The notes beneath the pieces are model-generated. The model worked only from the letters and a program-made list of their open reading frames with translations, was not told the origin of the DNA and searched no databases. Below, piece by piece: positions 1 to 10,890 of a stretch of DNA of 64,000 nt. Made by a program: the position numbers and the translations under genes. Position 1 is the stretch's first letter. Each line of letters opens with the position of its first letter. This stretch comes from Aphelocoma coerulescens (lineage: Eukaryota > Chordata > Aves > Passeriformes > Corvidae), in the NCBI RefSeq assembly GCF_041296385.1, contig NW_027184061.1:620001-684000 (forward strand), written 5' to 3'.

Positions 1-84
1 GGGATGAAAAAAAGAGGGGTTAGGGGGTCCTGATGGCTCTCTGGGGCGTTTTTTGAGAGGTCCTGACCCCTGTGGACCCCCCAG

Positions 85-438
85 AGATGGCAGTGGACAC
101 TGCCCGCAGCAAGATTCGGATGGGGATTGGGGACTTCGTGTTGGGCTTCATCTTCCTGGCGCTGGGGCTCGGCTTTCACTTGCTTGAGAAGGTGACGGGG
201 GGTCCCGGGGATCGCATCCCCCTCCCCCAGAGCGTGTGTGCCCCCCCGGGACCCCCAGCCCGGTGTCACCCCCTTTGCTCTGCCCACAGAGCTCCTGAGC
301 CGCCGGCGGCCGCAGCCCCTCCCCGTGCCGGCCGGGACCCCCCGCTCCATCCCCACGCTGATTTTGGGGGGGTCGTGTGTCCCCCCAGCCCCGCTGTCAC
401 TCTGCCCCTGCCCGGCTGCTCCCAGTGTTCCCAGTAAG
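85..438 (+). pseudogene. MHC class IIB 3' fragment (transmembrane exon, tail, 3' UTR)
   Basis: An exon at 85-191 encodes the class II beta connecting peptide and membrane span, including GDFVLGFIFLALGLGFHLLEK, bounded by an AG acceptor and a GT donor. The next exon begins at 290 and reads Ser-Ser-stop (stop 296-298), the same tail seen in every class IIB copy here. In a working gene this part anchors the beta chain that presents peptides to CD4 T cells. The polyadenylation signal has decayed to AGTAAG at 433-438. No beta-1 or beta-2 exon lies upstream inside the window, so the piece may be the end of a gene starting before position 1, but the lost signal and neighbouring relics favour a pseudogene. 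Confidence 0.75.
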
Positions 439-580
439 GCCCGGTCCCGTTCATTGGGGGCACTGGGGAGGGACTCTGGGGAACCCCACAGGGGGGCCGA
501 GACTGGGGGGGCAAAACCGGCCCTGGGATGGATCGGGAATGGGAACCCCCGTGTTTCTCCCCCGTGTCACCCCACTCTGG

Positions 581-1101
581 GTGCTGGGAGCCCCCAGCTG
601 CGGGCGAGGAGCTCTTGGGTGAGTGGGGAGGGGCGCAGGGACGATGGGAAAGGTGTCTGAGAGGGGGATAAGGGCCGGGGGGACAGTGGGAAAGGGCTTC
701 CCATGAGAGTCCCTTCGTTTCCCCATCACTTGATCTCTTGAGCTGTTCCCTGGGGCTCTCAGGGGGGCAGAACCTCGTGGGGGGGTCCCCAAACCCCTGT
801 CCCTCCCTGGGGGTCTCATGGGGGGTTCCTCCCCACCCAGCAGCTGGTGCTGAGGCGGCCGTGGGGCAGAGAGGGGTGGGAAAGGGGTGTCCAGAGGGGT
901 CCCTTGAGCTCCCAACCTGCTGAGGGGTGCTGGGGGCTGCTGGAGGGGGGCACCCCCTGACCTGTCTCCCACACAGGTGTGTTCCATTCCTGGGGAAAAG
1001 CCCACTGGCACTTCCTTGATGACAACAACTGGGTGAAGTTCATGGACAGGAACATCTACAACTGGGAGCAGTTTGGGCACAGAGGATACCCCAAAATTTA
1101 G
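581..1101 (+). pseudogene. MHC class IIB 5' relic (signal-peptide exon end and beta-1 exon)
   Basis: Bases 581-618 match the end of the class IIB signal-peptide exon seen complete at 29,758-29,842, followed by a GTGAGT donor. After a G-rich intron and an ACACAG acceptor, 977-1,101 encodes a truncated beta-1-like segment. It keeps the conserved start GVF, a VKFMDR core and IYNWEQF, then ends in TAG at 1,099-1,101. Only about 41 of about 90 beta-1 residues remain, so no peptide groove could form. It follows the tail of the preceding class IIB fragment by only about 150 bases, so promoter and intergenic DNA have been lost. The sister copy at 32,253 has TGG instead of this stop. Confidence 0.65.
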
Positions 1102-2221
1102 AGGTGGGATGGAATTGTTTTGAGGTGGAATTGAGCCCTTTGCAGTGGGATGGAGTCGCTTTGAGGCGCCTTCAATCCCTCTCGGCTTTTGGGGTGCAGA
1201 GCTGTGAGGGACTGAAATGTTCCGGGTTAGTGGCTCAAACCATTGGCCACCGGCAGCAGCAGCGGGGCCTTTGCTGGCCGTGGGCACAGGGAGCGCCCGG
1301 GGGCACAGGGGGGGAACACCCAGCCCGGAGGGGCCGAGCCGGGCCTGGAGCCAGGGAAGGGCAGAGGCCGATGGGAAGCAGATCCGGCCAGGTGGGACAG
1401 GGCTTTGGAGCAGGGCAGCGCCCTCCCTTACACAACTGGCCCAGCTCTGGGAACCCGCCCAGGCCAGGCCCGGGACATGCACACAGAGGCCTGGAGGTTG
1501 CCATCCCTTCGCATGGGCCATGCCTGGCTCAGCTGCGCTGCCGGGAGGGGCAGGGCCATGTCTTAGAAGGGGCCATAAACCATCAGAGCCCCCAAAGTGC
1601 CCCGGGATCCACAGTGTGACATCGGACACTGCAAAACTCCCCCGGGGGAGGTACCTGGCTGTTCACCCAAACCTGAACCTGTATTAACCCACCGAACTTG
1701 GAGTTTCTGGGGCTTCCCCAGCCCCCACGGGATCCAGCCTGGGACCATCACTTACACCAAGGACAGCGACATTGGAACAACCAAAACCAAAAGTTTTGTT
1801 GCTGATCCAGGGCTGCTGACTGTGTATCCTTCTACTCTCCTACTTTCTTTGCCCTTACACGTTTCCTAAGTGTTACTTTTATGCTTTTAATATTACTGGA
1901 GGTGGTAACCAAAAGGGCTCCAAACCCCCTTCACACAGCAACCAAACTGCTCTGAAATAAACCCTACAGAGATATATTATAAACACAGATCTTTCACTGT
2001 TGTTTCACTCTCATCTGCCCCAGGGGAGCCATGAACCAGACCCTGGGTTACCCTCGCCTTCAGGGGCGGGGTGGAACAGGAGCCGGACACGGGGGAAGCT
2101 TCTGGAAGCTGCTCAAGGAAGCCACCCCTGGAGGCCCCCTATTTCCAAAGCCTGGCCATGCAAACCCAGGACACTGGATCCAAACATGGATCACTCAGAC
2201 GGGGGGCACCAGGGCTCTGCC
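1102..2221. other. Non-coding interval, no gene recognised
   Basis: The open frames here are G+C-driven and are matched in all frames of the sister copy at 32,378-33,498, so they carry no coding signal. An AATAAA lies at 1,957. Nothing else is identifiable. Confidence 0.5.
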
Positions 2222-3240
2222 TGTCGTGGTTTGACGCAGCTGAGCGTCAAGCACACGAAATCTGTTATTTTTCATAAGGGGAAAATAAGAAGATATTGAG
2301 GAAAACTAGAGAGCTGCAAGGCAAAACAGGTTCAAACTTAAACAGTTGCTGTACAAAGAAAAAGTTTATTACCAACAGAATGAAAAGTAAAAAGAAATAA
2401 CAAGAAATTCAAGCAAACCTCCCCTCTCTTCCAGCACTTCCCTCCTTTTACCCAACTCGCACAAAGGAAGCAGAACATGGGATTTTAGTCAGTGTTGCAG
2501 TTCTTGAAGAGTCTCTTTGTTATACTTAAGGAAAAAAGGGTTTTCTTCTGCATCACGTGGTTCCCAAAGTGCCCCCAACAGCAGACCCGCCCGGAAAGAA
2601 ACAATCTGCTGTGGTGTAAAACATCTCTGCCCTGAAAAATCTCACCGTTCCTTCACACTGCCAGACATGGGCCTTCACATGGGGTTATTAATCTTTTTAA
2701 GGATGAATTACTTTGGCCTGAACACAAATGGGGTTTTTCTTGTGACAGGAGGTCTGTAAAAGCCTCTCAATACTTCTATATAGCCTGGCATAGGCACTTT
2801 TCATAATTTTCATGGGCCACGGGTGAACTTTCCATCCCTCCATGTACTCCAAATGGATCAGAGACAAACAGTTTGTGATATTACAGTTTCTTACCACGGC
2901 CTGCAGGAAGTTTTTTAAGCTGCGCGCGAGAATCGCGGCACCGCCCTCTTTTCTCCCGTCGCCATTTCCAGCTCCGTCCCACAGGACTCACTTTCTCTTC
3001 TCTCTGGCTCCGAAGCCGCCACGTTGAAGAGTGTTCTTGTTCGGGCTCTACGGTGGAGAAAGCCTGGCTCCCTTTGTGCTGCTGGCTGCGTGGTGTCCTC
3101 TTCAGTTCAGCGCGGAGTGTGCTGGCTGCAGACAGGAGGCTCCGCCGGCTCCCGCTGGCTCCGCCGGCCCCGCGTGGAGAGGAGAGGGACCCGCCGGTGC
3201 CAGGGAGCCGCGCCGGATGGGTTTAGCTGTGTGGCACTCC
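2222..3240 (-). mobile_element. LTR-like block (approximate right end)
   Basis: The block begins TGTCGTGGTTTGACGC at 2,222 and on the minus strand carries an AATAAA signal (seen as TTTATT near 2,370). It has an A/T-rich part followed by a GC-rich part at 2,920-3,240, the layout of a long avian LTR read on the minus strand. The same block occurs at 33,499-34,525, so it predates the direct duplication. The right boundary and any target-site duplication are unresolved, and no internal retroviral region was found. Confidence 0.4.
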
Positions 3241-3652
3241 ATGGCTGGCTTTAGCTGCCTGCGGCTCTGGGACAGTTCCCCCCCAGCAGTGACACAGGGT
3301 CTGTGCTGCGGCGTTGGGAAAGGAGGGGGTGCAGGGGCCCTGACCCGGCGGGGCCCGGAGGCTCCAAGGCCCCCTTCCATCTTCCAACAGGCAAGCTGGA
3401 ACAAAAGGAATTCCCCCATTTCCGTGTGGTTTAAATAAGCAAACGGAGGACCCCCACAAGCCCCTCACAATGCCCAGGACTAAGCTGGCCTTTACTGGAT
3501 GCCACAAGACACCAAAACCGCTCTGTCCCTGCCCTCTGCTACTGCACAGGGACAGGAAATACAAGGAAAGGTCCAGGAGCTGAGAGAAGGACCAGGAGAG
3601 ATCTTGCCCCAAGCACCGGCACAACAGACCCAGCCTGGGCTCAGGGAGGGAA

Positions 3653-3658
3653 TTTATT
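3653..3658 (-). terminator. Polyadenylation signal of ZNF A
   Basis: AATAAA on the minus strand about 210 bases beyond the ZNF stop codon, in the context GGGAATAAATTCCCTCCCTG. The same context follows ZNF B, C and D. Confidence 0.7.
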
Positions 3659-3869
3659 CCCAACCAAATCCCAGCAGCACAAGGAGAAGGCAAAGAAATC
3701 TCTCCAACCCCTTCCCCCCACCCAGCGCGGATCACCCAGAACGGGGGTCACCAGGGCTCTGCCCCACAGGGGTCAGTGGGGATCATCCAACGCCGATCCT
3801 CCCACGGGGGATGGAGCTGGAGCAGCGCACGAAGCTCTTCCCACACTCGGGGCACTCACAGGGCTTCCC

Positions 3870-4530
<661 letters not shown>

Positions 4531-4870
4531 CCAGCCACACCTTGGGAATGACAAATCCTAGTCTGGGGGGAAAAACAACGGGTGAGCGCCATGGCTGGGG
4601 GTTCCTCCTGCCCAAGTCCATCACCGGGCATCTTGTGTCTGTTAAGACCTCAAAAACACCAAGATTCAGCCCAAAAGTCCCACAAACATCAAGACACAGA
4701 CACAAAACTTCCAAAAAATCAAGATTCAGAAAAAAACCCCTCCAAAAGATAAACATTCAGCCCCTGGTGGAAGAATGCGGGCAAGACACCGATCCCTGAG
4801 GAAATTCATGAGTAAAAAACAACTCTAGGCCTCTCTCTTCTTATCTTGGTTTGGATATTCTCTCTGGACT

Positions 4871-6220
4871 ATGGACGAATCGTGGGAAATGGGGCTCTCT
4901 GAGCCACAGAAAAAAATGTATCTAGAAGTAAAAGGAATGCTTGAACAACAAAACAAAAAAGTAATGCAACCGGGAGATGTAGAACACTTCTTTATGTGGC
5001 TTTTCAAAAGGTTCCCCTATATTTCTCGAGACTTACTTTTTGATATCGAACCTCCTGAATCTTGTGAGGGGTGTTTCTGGAACGAGATCTGGGATAAGGT
5101 ATGGGATCAAAGCGAAGCTTTCCGTGCATACCTTATAATCAGGGACGCTCTTGAAGAGCATTTATATGGTCCCATTACCCCTAAAGCAGAAGATCATACT
5201 TCTCCCGTGGCCGAGACCTGGTGGCAGCCACCCTGGGAGCGCCTGACTGCAGCCGTGCCGGCAGAGGTGCCTGTGCTGGATGCGCCCGGCCCCCTCGGGA
5301 GCGCGCGCCTTGTCGCAGACCCCATCCCTGTCTCAGGGTCCCTGGCCACGCGGCCGCGAGTGAGGGAGCGATGCCGCAGGCGCCGTGGGTGCCATGGGCC
5401 ACAAGCAGCCAGGAACCGGGGCTTGGCATGGCGGGCCGCTCTGAGCACATGGCTCGGAGAGCCCTGTGGAGGGGGAAGCGGCGGTTTCCACAGCGACACA
5501 AGAAACCGCGCAGTGCAGCGCCGAGCCGAAACGGGGCCGCTCTCGAAGCAGCGTGGAGTTTGTGGAGTGGAACCACTCACAGGCCACGGAGCCAGCGGCG
5601 ATGGCAGCGCGGGGTCGCGCAGAGCCCAGACACGCGCCGGAGCAGCGCCGCTCGGACGACACAGAGCGGCCGCAACGCGAGGCCCTGGCCAAGACATTGG
5701 AGTCGGCGAGGCAGCAGCCACGCGGGACCGGCACCCACGACAAACACGTAAGCACGTGATAGGAGAAGTTTTAGCAACGAAAGTCACAGGAACTGTGAAA
5801 TGGTACGATGTAAAAAACAACTATGGATTTATAACATGAGATGATACAGGCGAAGACTTATTCATCTGTAGAACTGCCATTAAAAGGAATAACCCTAAAA
5901 ATTACCTGCAAAGTGTAGGAGATGGGGAAGTTGTACAGTTTGATATAGTACAAGGAAAGAAGGGTTTATAAGCAGCGAATGTTACTGGGCCTGGGGGTAT
6001 TCCTGTCAAAGGCAGCCATTATGCACAAAATTATAAACAATATCCATCCCAGCAATCTCCCTACCCACAGCCTAATTTCCCCTTTTACCCTATACCCAAT
6101 ATGAACCCTTTCCTAAGTTTACCCTATCCCCAGTTTATTCCTAATCCGTTTTTCACCCCATGGCTTCCTTATACAGTTCCATTTCCTTACAATTCCTCTT
6201 CAATGCCGATGGGGGGATGA
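4871..6220 (+). pseudogene. Retroviral Gag-like / Y-box cold-shock domain fusion
   Basis: One frame of 450 codons, starting ATG at 4,871 and ending TGA at 6,218-6,220, is interrupted only by TGA at 5,837-5,839 and TAA at 5,969-5,971. Residues 1-110 are acidic and Trp-rich and look like a retroviral Gag matrix domain (PGDVEHFFMWLFKRFPYISR). Residues 115-300 are GC-rich and low complexity. Residues about 303-385 match the cold-shock domain of Y-box proteins: VTGTVKWYDVKNNYGFIT holds the RNP1 motif, [14 protein letters not shown] the RNP2 region, and AANVTGPGGIPVKGSHYA the domain end. The C-terminus is rich in Pro, Tyr, Phe and Gln. Y-box domains bind single-stranded nucleic acid and mRNA. An LTR follows at 6,439. 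The Gag assignment is inference; the cold-shock match is strong. A retrocopy of YBX inserted into an element is the alternative. Confidence 0.75.
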
Positions 6221-6438
6221 AAAGGGGGAGGGAAGAAATCAAGCCCTCTCCTGCCTCAGTTTCCCCACAAAGCATGCTCAGAGAGTTCTGTCTCTCTTCT
6301 GTCAGCCGTAAGATGTTCCAGAGAATCTGTTTGGACATTTAAAGACTCAGGAGAGTGGCTTGTTTTGTTTTGAAACTGTTTCTGTTATGTTTATCCAGTT
6401 GTTTTCATTCTCATTTTATTAAAATAAAACGGGTGAGA

Positions 6439-6735
6439 TGTTGGGGTCTCCCCCCCCTGCCATGGGGCCCTGGGGGGAGGGGCCCTGGGGGGGGAGGCAC
6501 GGGGTTTCCCTGCCCCTGGTCAGCCTCGTTCCCCATTGGTTGGTTTGTGTTCCCCGGGATGAGCAAAGGTCCCGGGGTCCCGTGACTGCAGCAGTTCCTG
6601 AGCAGGGCCCCAGCCATGCGGCTGGAGAAATAAACATCTCTCTGAAACATCTACCATGAATCTGTCCAGATATATTTCCTTTCCACGGGACTCCTGGTTT
6701 GATATATACTTGTTACAGTATTCCCCGCTGTAACA
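6439..6735 (+). mobile_element. LTR downstream of the Gag-YBX frame
   Basis: The block starts TGTTGGGGTCTCC and has TG...CA ends, with the right end either at TTGTTACA (6,717) or GCTGTAACA (6,735). AATAAA lies near 6,630. A purine-rich stretch, AAAATAAAACGGGTGAGA, precedes it, as expected of a polypurine tract before a 3' LTR. No matching 5' LTR is present upstream of 4,871; only about 100 bases separate the frame from the end of the ZNF A duplication unit. Confidence 0.6.
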
Positions 6736-6920
6736 CCCCCACATGACCACAGACATACTGCAGCTCCCTGGAAATGGCATCGAATCACTTCCTCCGCAAT
6801 TCCCGTTAATTTCCCGCAGCACAGCCCCGGCTGGGCACGAGGAAGCTGTGGCTGCTGCTTTGTTTCCTGAACTTCAAGTGAACCCAGCTCTGCCCACAGC
6901 TACAGGTGCTGTTGATCACT

Positions 6921-7085
6921 CAATGACAGAATCGTGCACTGGGCTGGGGGGACCTTAAAGCCCATCCAGTGCCACCCCTGCCCTGGGCAGGGACACCTCC
7001 CACTACCCCAGGCTGCTCCCAGCCCCACCCAGCCTGGCCGTGGACACTGCCAGGGATCCGGGGGCAGCCCCAGCTTCTCTGGACA
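6921..7085 (-). mobile_element. CR1 LINE 3' fragment
   Basis: The sequence reads as the reverse complement of the 3' end of avian CR1: gaccttaaagcccatccag, then a stretch of ccctgccctgggcagggac type, then a cttctctgg end. It is truncated and diverged. CR1 is the dominant LINE of birds. Confidence 0.75.
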
Positions 7086-7692
7086 AAGCGTAAGGAAAGT
7101 GCTTGTGCTCCTCCACAGATCTGAGTCAGCCACAGTGGCAATAAAACCCTGGGCTTAAGGATGTACTTAAAAACATCAGAGACGGTCCCTGTGCTTTTAT
7201 AGGTAAAAGAGATCAAATGTTACATGGAAACAGTCAGGACTTCAATGCGCTCAGAAAGGCCCTTCATGAATATCAGGCAAGAGGACAGAAATTAGAAAAC
7301 ACCTTCAGCCAAGTAAAACTGGCTTCATTTACTGAAACTACAGTAACCACCTGCTTTTGTTGCCTCTGTGCTCTTACAATACTGTCCAGAATTACCATGT
7401 TCAGAGAAAGTGACCACAGAGGGGGGAAAGGATTATTTACAGCAGTTCTACAGCCCTCCTTTTACTTATATGCTCTATTTAAATATTCTGGCTATTTCAA
7501 GGGCTGGGTAAAACTGGCTTTTGTAGACTGAACACAGAAAACAAACAGCAGAAAAATGCAGCATTTCCCCCCTCAGCCAGAACACAGCGAGAGCGCAGTG
7601 GTTAAGCAAAGGCAGAGTGATTACCAAGTACACGGCTGCTCCTACCTGGCAGAAAGCAAAGGGAAAAAAAAAACATATGAGTCATCAAATAC
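7086..7692. other. Interval without recognised gene
   Basis: The sequence is A/T-richer than its flanks. A 104-codon open frame at 7,217-7,531 has no recognisable domain and no copy elsewhere in the window. Because an LTR start lies at 7,693 in plus orientation, this could be the 3' internal end of a lost element, but I see no env or pol motif. Confidence 0.4.
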
Positions 7693-7760
7693 ATGGGAAC
7701 CTAGAATGCAGAGAATACTTCTCTGCCTGTTTTGAAAGGTTTTACCCCTCTGGACAGTAC
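7693..7760 (+). mobile_element. Truncated alpharetrovirus-like LTR start
   Basis: About 68 bases resemble the first bases of the LTR at 49,715-50,353 read on its own strand: both run through GAACC, CAGAG.., AGAATA, TTCTCTGCCTGTTTT, then TTTTACCCC and CTGGACA. The match is cut off exactly where the class I provirus LTR begins at 7,761. Confidence 0.6.
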
Positions 7761-8200
7761 TGTTGCCCACCGACCACAAACACAAACCAACAGAGAGTCA
7801 GTTTATGCGGTGCTTTATTCAGGGCCCGGGGACCTGGGGACTGGTGTCCCAAATCAGGCTTCCCAAAGACCTATCGTTTCACTCAGCTCTTTATACAGTT
7901 TCAAACATTGGCACACATACAAAACATTAACAATTGATAATCATACCCCAAGCCGTATATCTTCATGGTTGTCTAGTCTTAGATAATGCTCAATTGAACT
8001 CCCACCACTGAAATCCCCCTTGCACGCAACATATATCAACCCAGAACTATGCCCAGCTAATTCACTACTCCTAACTTCCCCACCCAGCACATTCCATTCC
8101 TGTTTCCCAAGAGAACTATTTCTACACCTGAGGCCTTACAGCCTAGCAGAGCCTTAGCCTTACTACTTCTAAAATCCAATATCCTATCCTTTTTGTAGCA
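7761..8200 (-). repeat. 3' LTR of the class I provirus
   Basis: 440 bases with TG...CA ends, almost identical to 15,421-15,882 apart from small indels. The 5' LTR carries about 24 additional bases near 15,711-15,733. Confidence 0.9.
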
Positions 8201-8214
8201 AGTCCCCCCTTTTG
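8201..8214 (-). promoter_or_regulatory. Polypurine tract
   Basis: On the minus strand AAAAGGGGGGACT lies directly against the 5' end of the 3' LTR, the position where retroviruses prime plus-strand DNA synthesis. Confidence 0.8.
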
Positions 8215-8259
8215 AGCATCCTTCGAGCTTCTTCTGGGTTCGCAAGGATGCTCAACAAT

Positions 8260-10890
8260 TCACGTCGCTGTTTCGCGATAAGCAGGAGGTGGAACGGCTG
8301 GTTCTGCCAGAACTTCTCTTCGCATTATCGCCTTCATTATTCGCCGAGAGTGTTGACCTTCCTTGACAATCATTCCTAAAAGACACTTATATACTATTAA
8401 GGCAACTAAAATTATTATAACAATCATGATTCCATACTGTACAATTGAGGATATCCATCCGGACATCCGAATTCCCAGGGAGCTGAACAGTTCTCCAACC
8501 CAATTATGTTCTGCCTCTTTCTGAATATTATTCACCTTTCCTTCAATCTGTTCTAATTGACTTATATCCTTTTCTACTTCCTGTGTAACATTCGGGATGT
8601 GAATGCAGCAATGATCATCTCTACCATGCAGATATCCACATACGCCATGCTCCTTTAACAATATCATATCTAAAGCCATCCGATTTTGAATTGTCATCCT
8701 AGACGTAGCTTGTAACTGCAGATTTAAGTCCTTGAATCCCTTCTTGGTCACAGCCGCCAACCTTTCTGTTTGCCCCAACAATTTGTACAGCATTTCCCTG
8801 TTTCAATATGATGATATTTGTGCAAAGAGAGATTCTAATACCCACCCAAATTTAACTCCTGAAGAAGGTTCATGCCAATCTTCCCCTTCTTCTAACCCTA
8901 TGTCCCCAATTTCCTGACTTATATCTCGCTTATGTCTCATTTGTATTTCTGAGGCCGTCAATTTTGTCGATTTCCAAAAAGGACAAAGAGTTGGAACTCC
9001 TAAAGTAATTTGTGTAGTTGGACCATCTACCGGCATATGAGTGGTCCAGTGTCCGTGACCCATTACCCAAACTAAATTTCCTGGAGCTCGGATTGATGTA
9101 GTTTTACAGTTTAACTCTCCTTCTGTATTTTTGTCTTTTATCGTGTGGTTATATCCCCTACATTCACAGCCAAATCTCAAAAGTACCTTTACAGGCAGTA
9201 GACTCACAGACTCACTTGGGCTGTCACAAGTGAAGACCTTAGTGCAATTCCAATCGGTCATTCCAGGTGCATCTTTTCTCCAACTACCCTGTTCTTGATA
9301 GGTCTTTGAGTAAGTTTGGTTTTTCCGTCCCTTCCAATAAATACACCATTGAACTGTTCCTATGTAACTATAGGTTTCTAACAAACTAGGTCCCCAGATT
9401 GTCTGCCATTGCTCCATGGTAGTTGTGTTTGTAACATTCTGGCATATTATTTCAAAATATTGTTCAGTTGCCGGGACTTGTAGCGTTTGCCTCTCATCGT
9501 ATTCACACCATCCTACTCCATGGAATCTTCCGATTTTGGTAAATACAGCATTCAGAAGCTTGTAACAATCTGCTCGGTTCCCCGGGGTTTTCCTCCTTAT
9601 CACATTTGTCCGATTAACCAATTTAGTTCGGATCCTAGTCTCCTGGGTACAACTTAAGGTAACTGTTCAATTAGATGCAGGCATGTCTGGAGCTGGTATA
9701 ATTCCCCATGGTATAGGATCTCCTGCCGCATGGGGCAAAGGCAGACATGCAGTGATTGCTGATACATTTTGTGTTTGCCCAAAATCCCTAATTAAACCCA
9801 CAATCAGATTCTCTGGTTTGGTTCGGATTTCATCCTCTGGTACCTACCGAGTCACCCTTGTTCTTTCAACATAAACACTAATCATCCCGGTTGCCCACCA
9901 GTCATCTCGAGCAACCCAACACCAGTATTGTCCATTATCTTGCTGTTCCAGGACCTCTTTAATTACTAACACTATTTCTTGGGGTTTTCTTCTAATTTGA
10001 TATTTCCCTTGAGCCACCAAGTTCTGTCCTCCAAACCACCATTCATACTCAGTGTAGCTTTCAGTTGGTATCCTACATCTTAAAACCAAATCCTGCCCTT
10101 CCTTTGCGTTATATATTTCCTGTTCAGGCTTGATTCCTCGATCCTGTTGTAATACCACTTCTACCTTCCTGACCCCATAACCTCCCCTATTACCACAAAC
10201 GAGAACACAAAGGTATTTACCCTCCGATCTACCAATCTCTGAGTTCGTTATATTCAACCATCCTCTGCTTTCATTTCCCTGCGTCCACCAACTTGTCCCT
10301 TGTACCTGTGGATTCCACATTTCCTGTGTCGTGTTCCATTTCCACCATTTCATTCCAATCTGTTTCTGACACCCTGTCTCAATTTTATGAGTACATTTTA
10401 TTCTGAGAGGAGGTCCATCCCACATATCTACTTTCCCATTTGGGAGAGTCACCTGGACCTTATTTTCCGGTTCTGTTTGGGAGATATTTAAAATGTCAAG
10501 ATTTACGAATTCATAATCATAACTCCCTTTTATCTAAACTATACAAGCATATTTTCCTGTTCTGGCCTTTGTTACATTGGATATCTGCAGGGTAGTCCTA
10601 CCTTTTTGCTGCTTCTCATCCCAGACCGTTTCTACTCCTTTATCTTGAATTTGATCCTTGGTGATCCATTTCCATCGTGCCCTGACTCTGTCCCATCCAG
10701 CTCCCTGGTCATCGACAAACAAACATGTGAGATTTACATTTGAATTCTCCGGTACCCACACCCTTGATTCAGGTATTGTGATTTTAACAAAGGTTTCAAC
10801 AATTATTATTTTACTCAAGAGTAACAACAACAGCATTAATTTTTGGCTTTGAACACCATTCTTGTGGGAGATAGGGGTTCCACCGACCAT
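8260..10890 (-). pseudogene. env: Provirus env with Ig-like surface subunit; four in-frame stops
   Basis: One frame runs from about 10,890 (or ATG 10,836, overlapping the pol stop) to 8,260 with stops at 10,534, 9,844, 9,667 and 8,803 and no frameshift. A hydrophobic signal peptide (LMLLLLLLSKIII) is followed by three segments with Ig hallmarks: a B-strand Cys, a C-strand Trp, and an F-strand Tyr-x-Cys preceded by Gly (TGKYAC, EGKYLC, NGQYWC), at about 10,537-10,788, 10,125-10,431 and 9,850-10,130. A Cys-rich, N-glycosylated region then leads to a furin-type site RHKR at 8,926-8,937. The transmembrane subunit has a heptad region, a loop ending Cys-Cys with nine residues between it and the first Cys, and an anchor (IMIVIIILVALIVYKCLL). 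Env proteins mediate receptor binding and fusion; this copy cannot make a full product. The Ig reading is inference from spacing. Confidence 0.8.

Noticed and set aside
451..1629. Minus-strand open frame of 392 codons, with a similar frame at 31,991-32,905
   Set aside because: It crosses class IIB relic exons on the other strand, has Pro/Gly/Ala bias, no domain, and differs between the two duplication copies as non-coding DNA would.
7217..7531. 104-codon frame as a gene
   Set aside because: No domain, no copy, no splice or promoter evidence; it is in A/T-rich sequence next to an LTR start.
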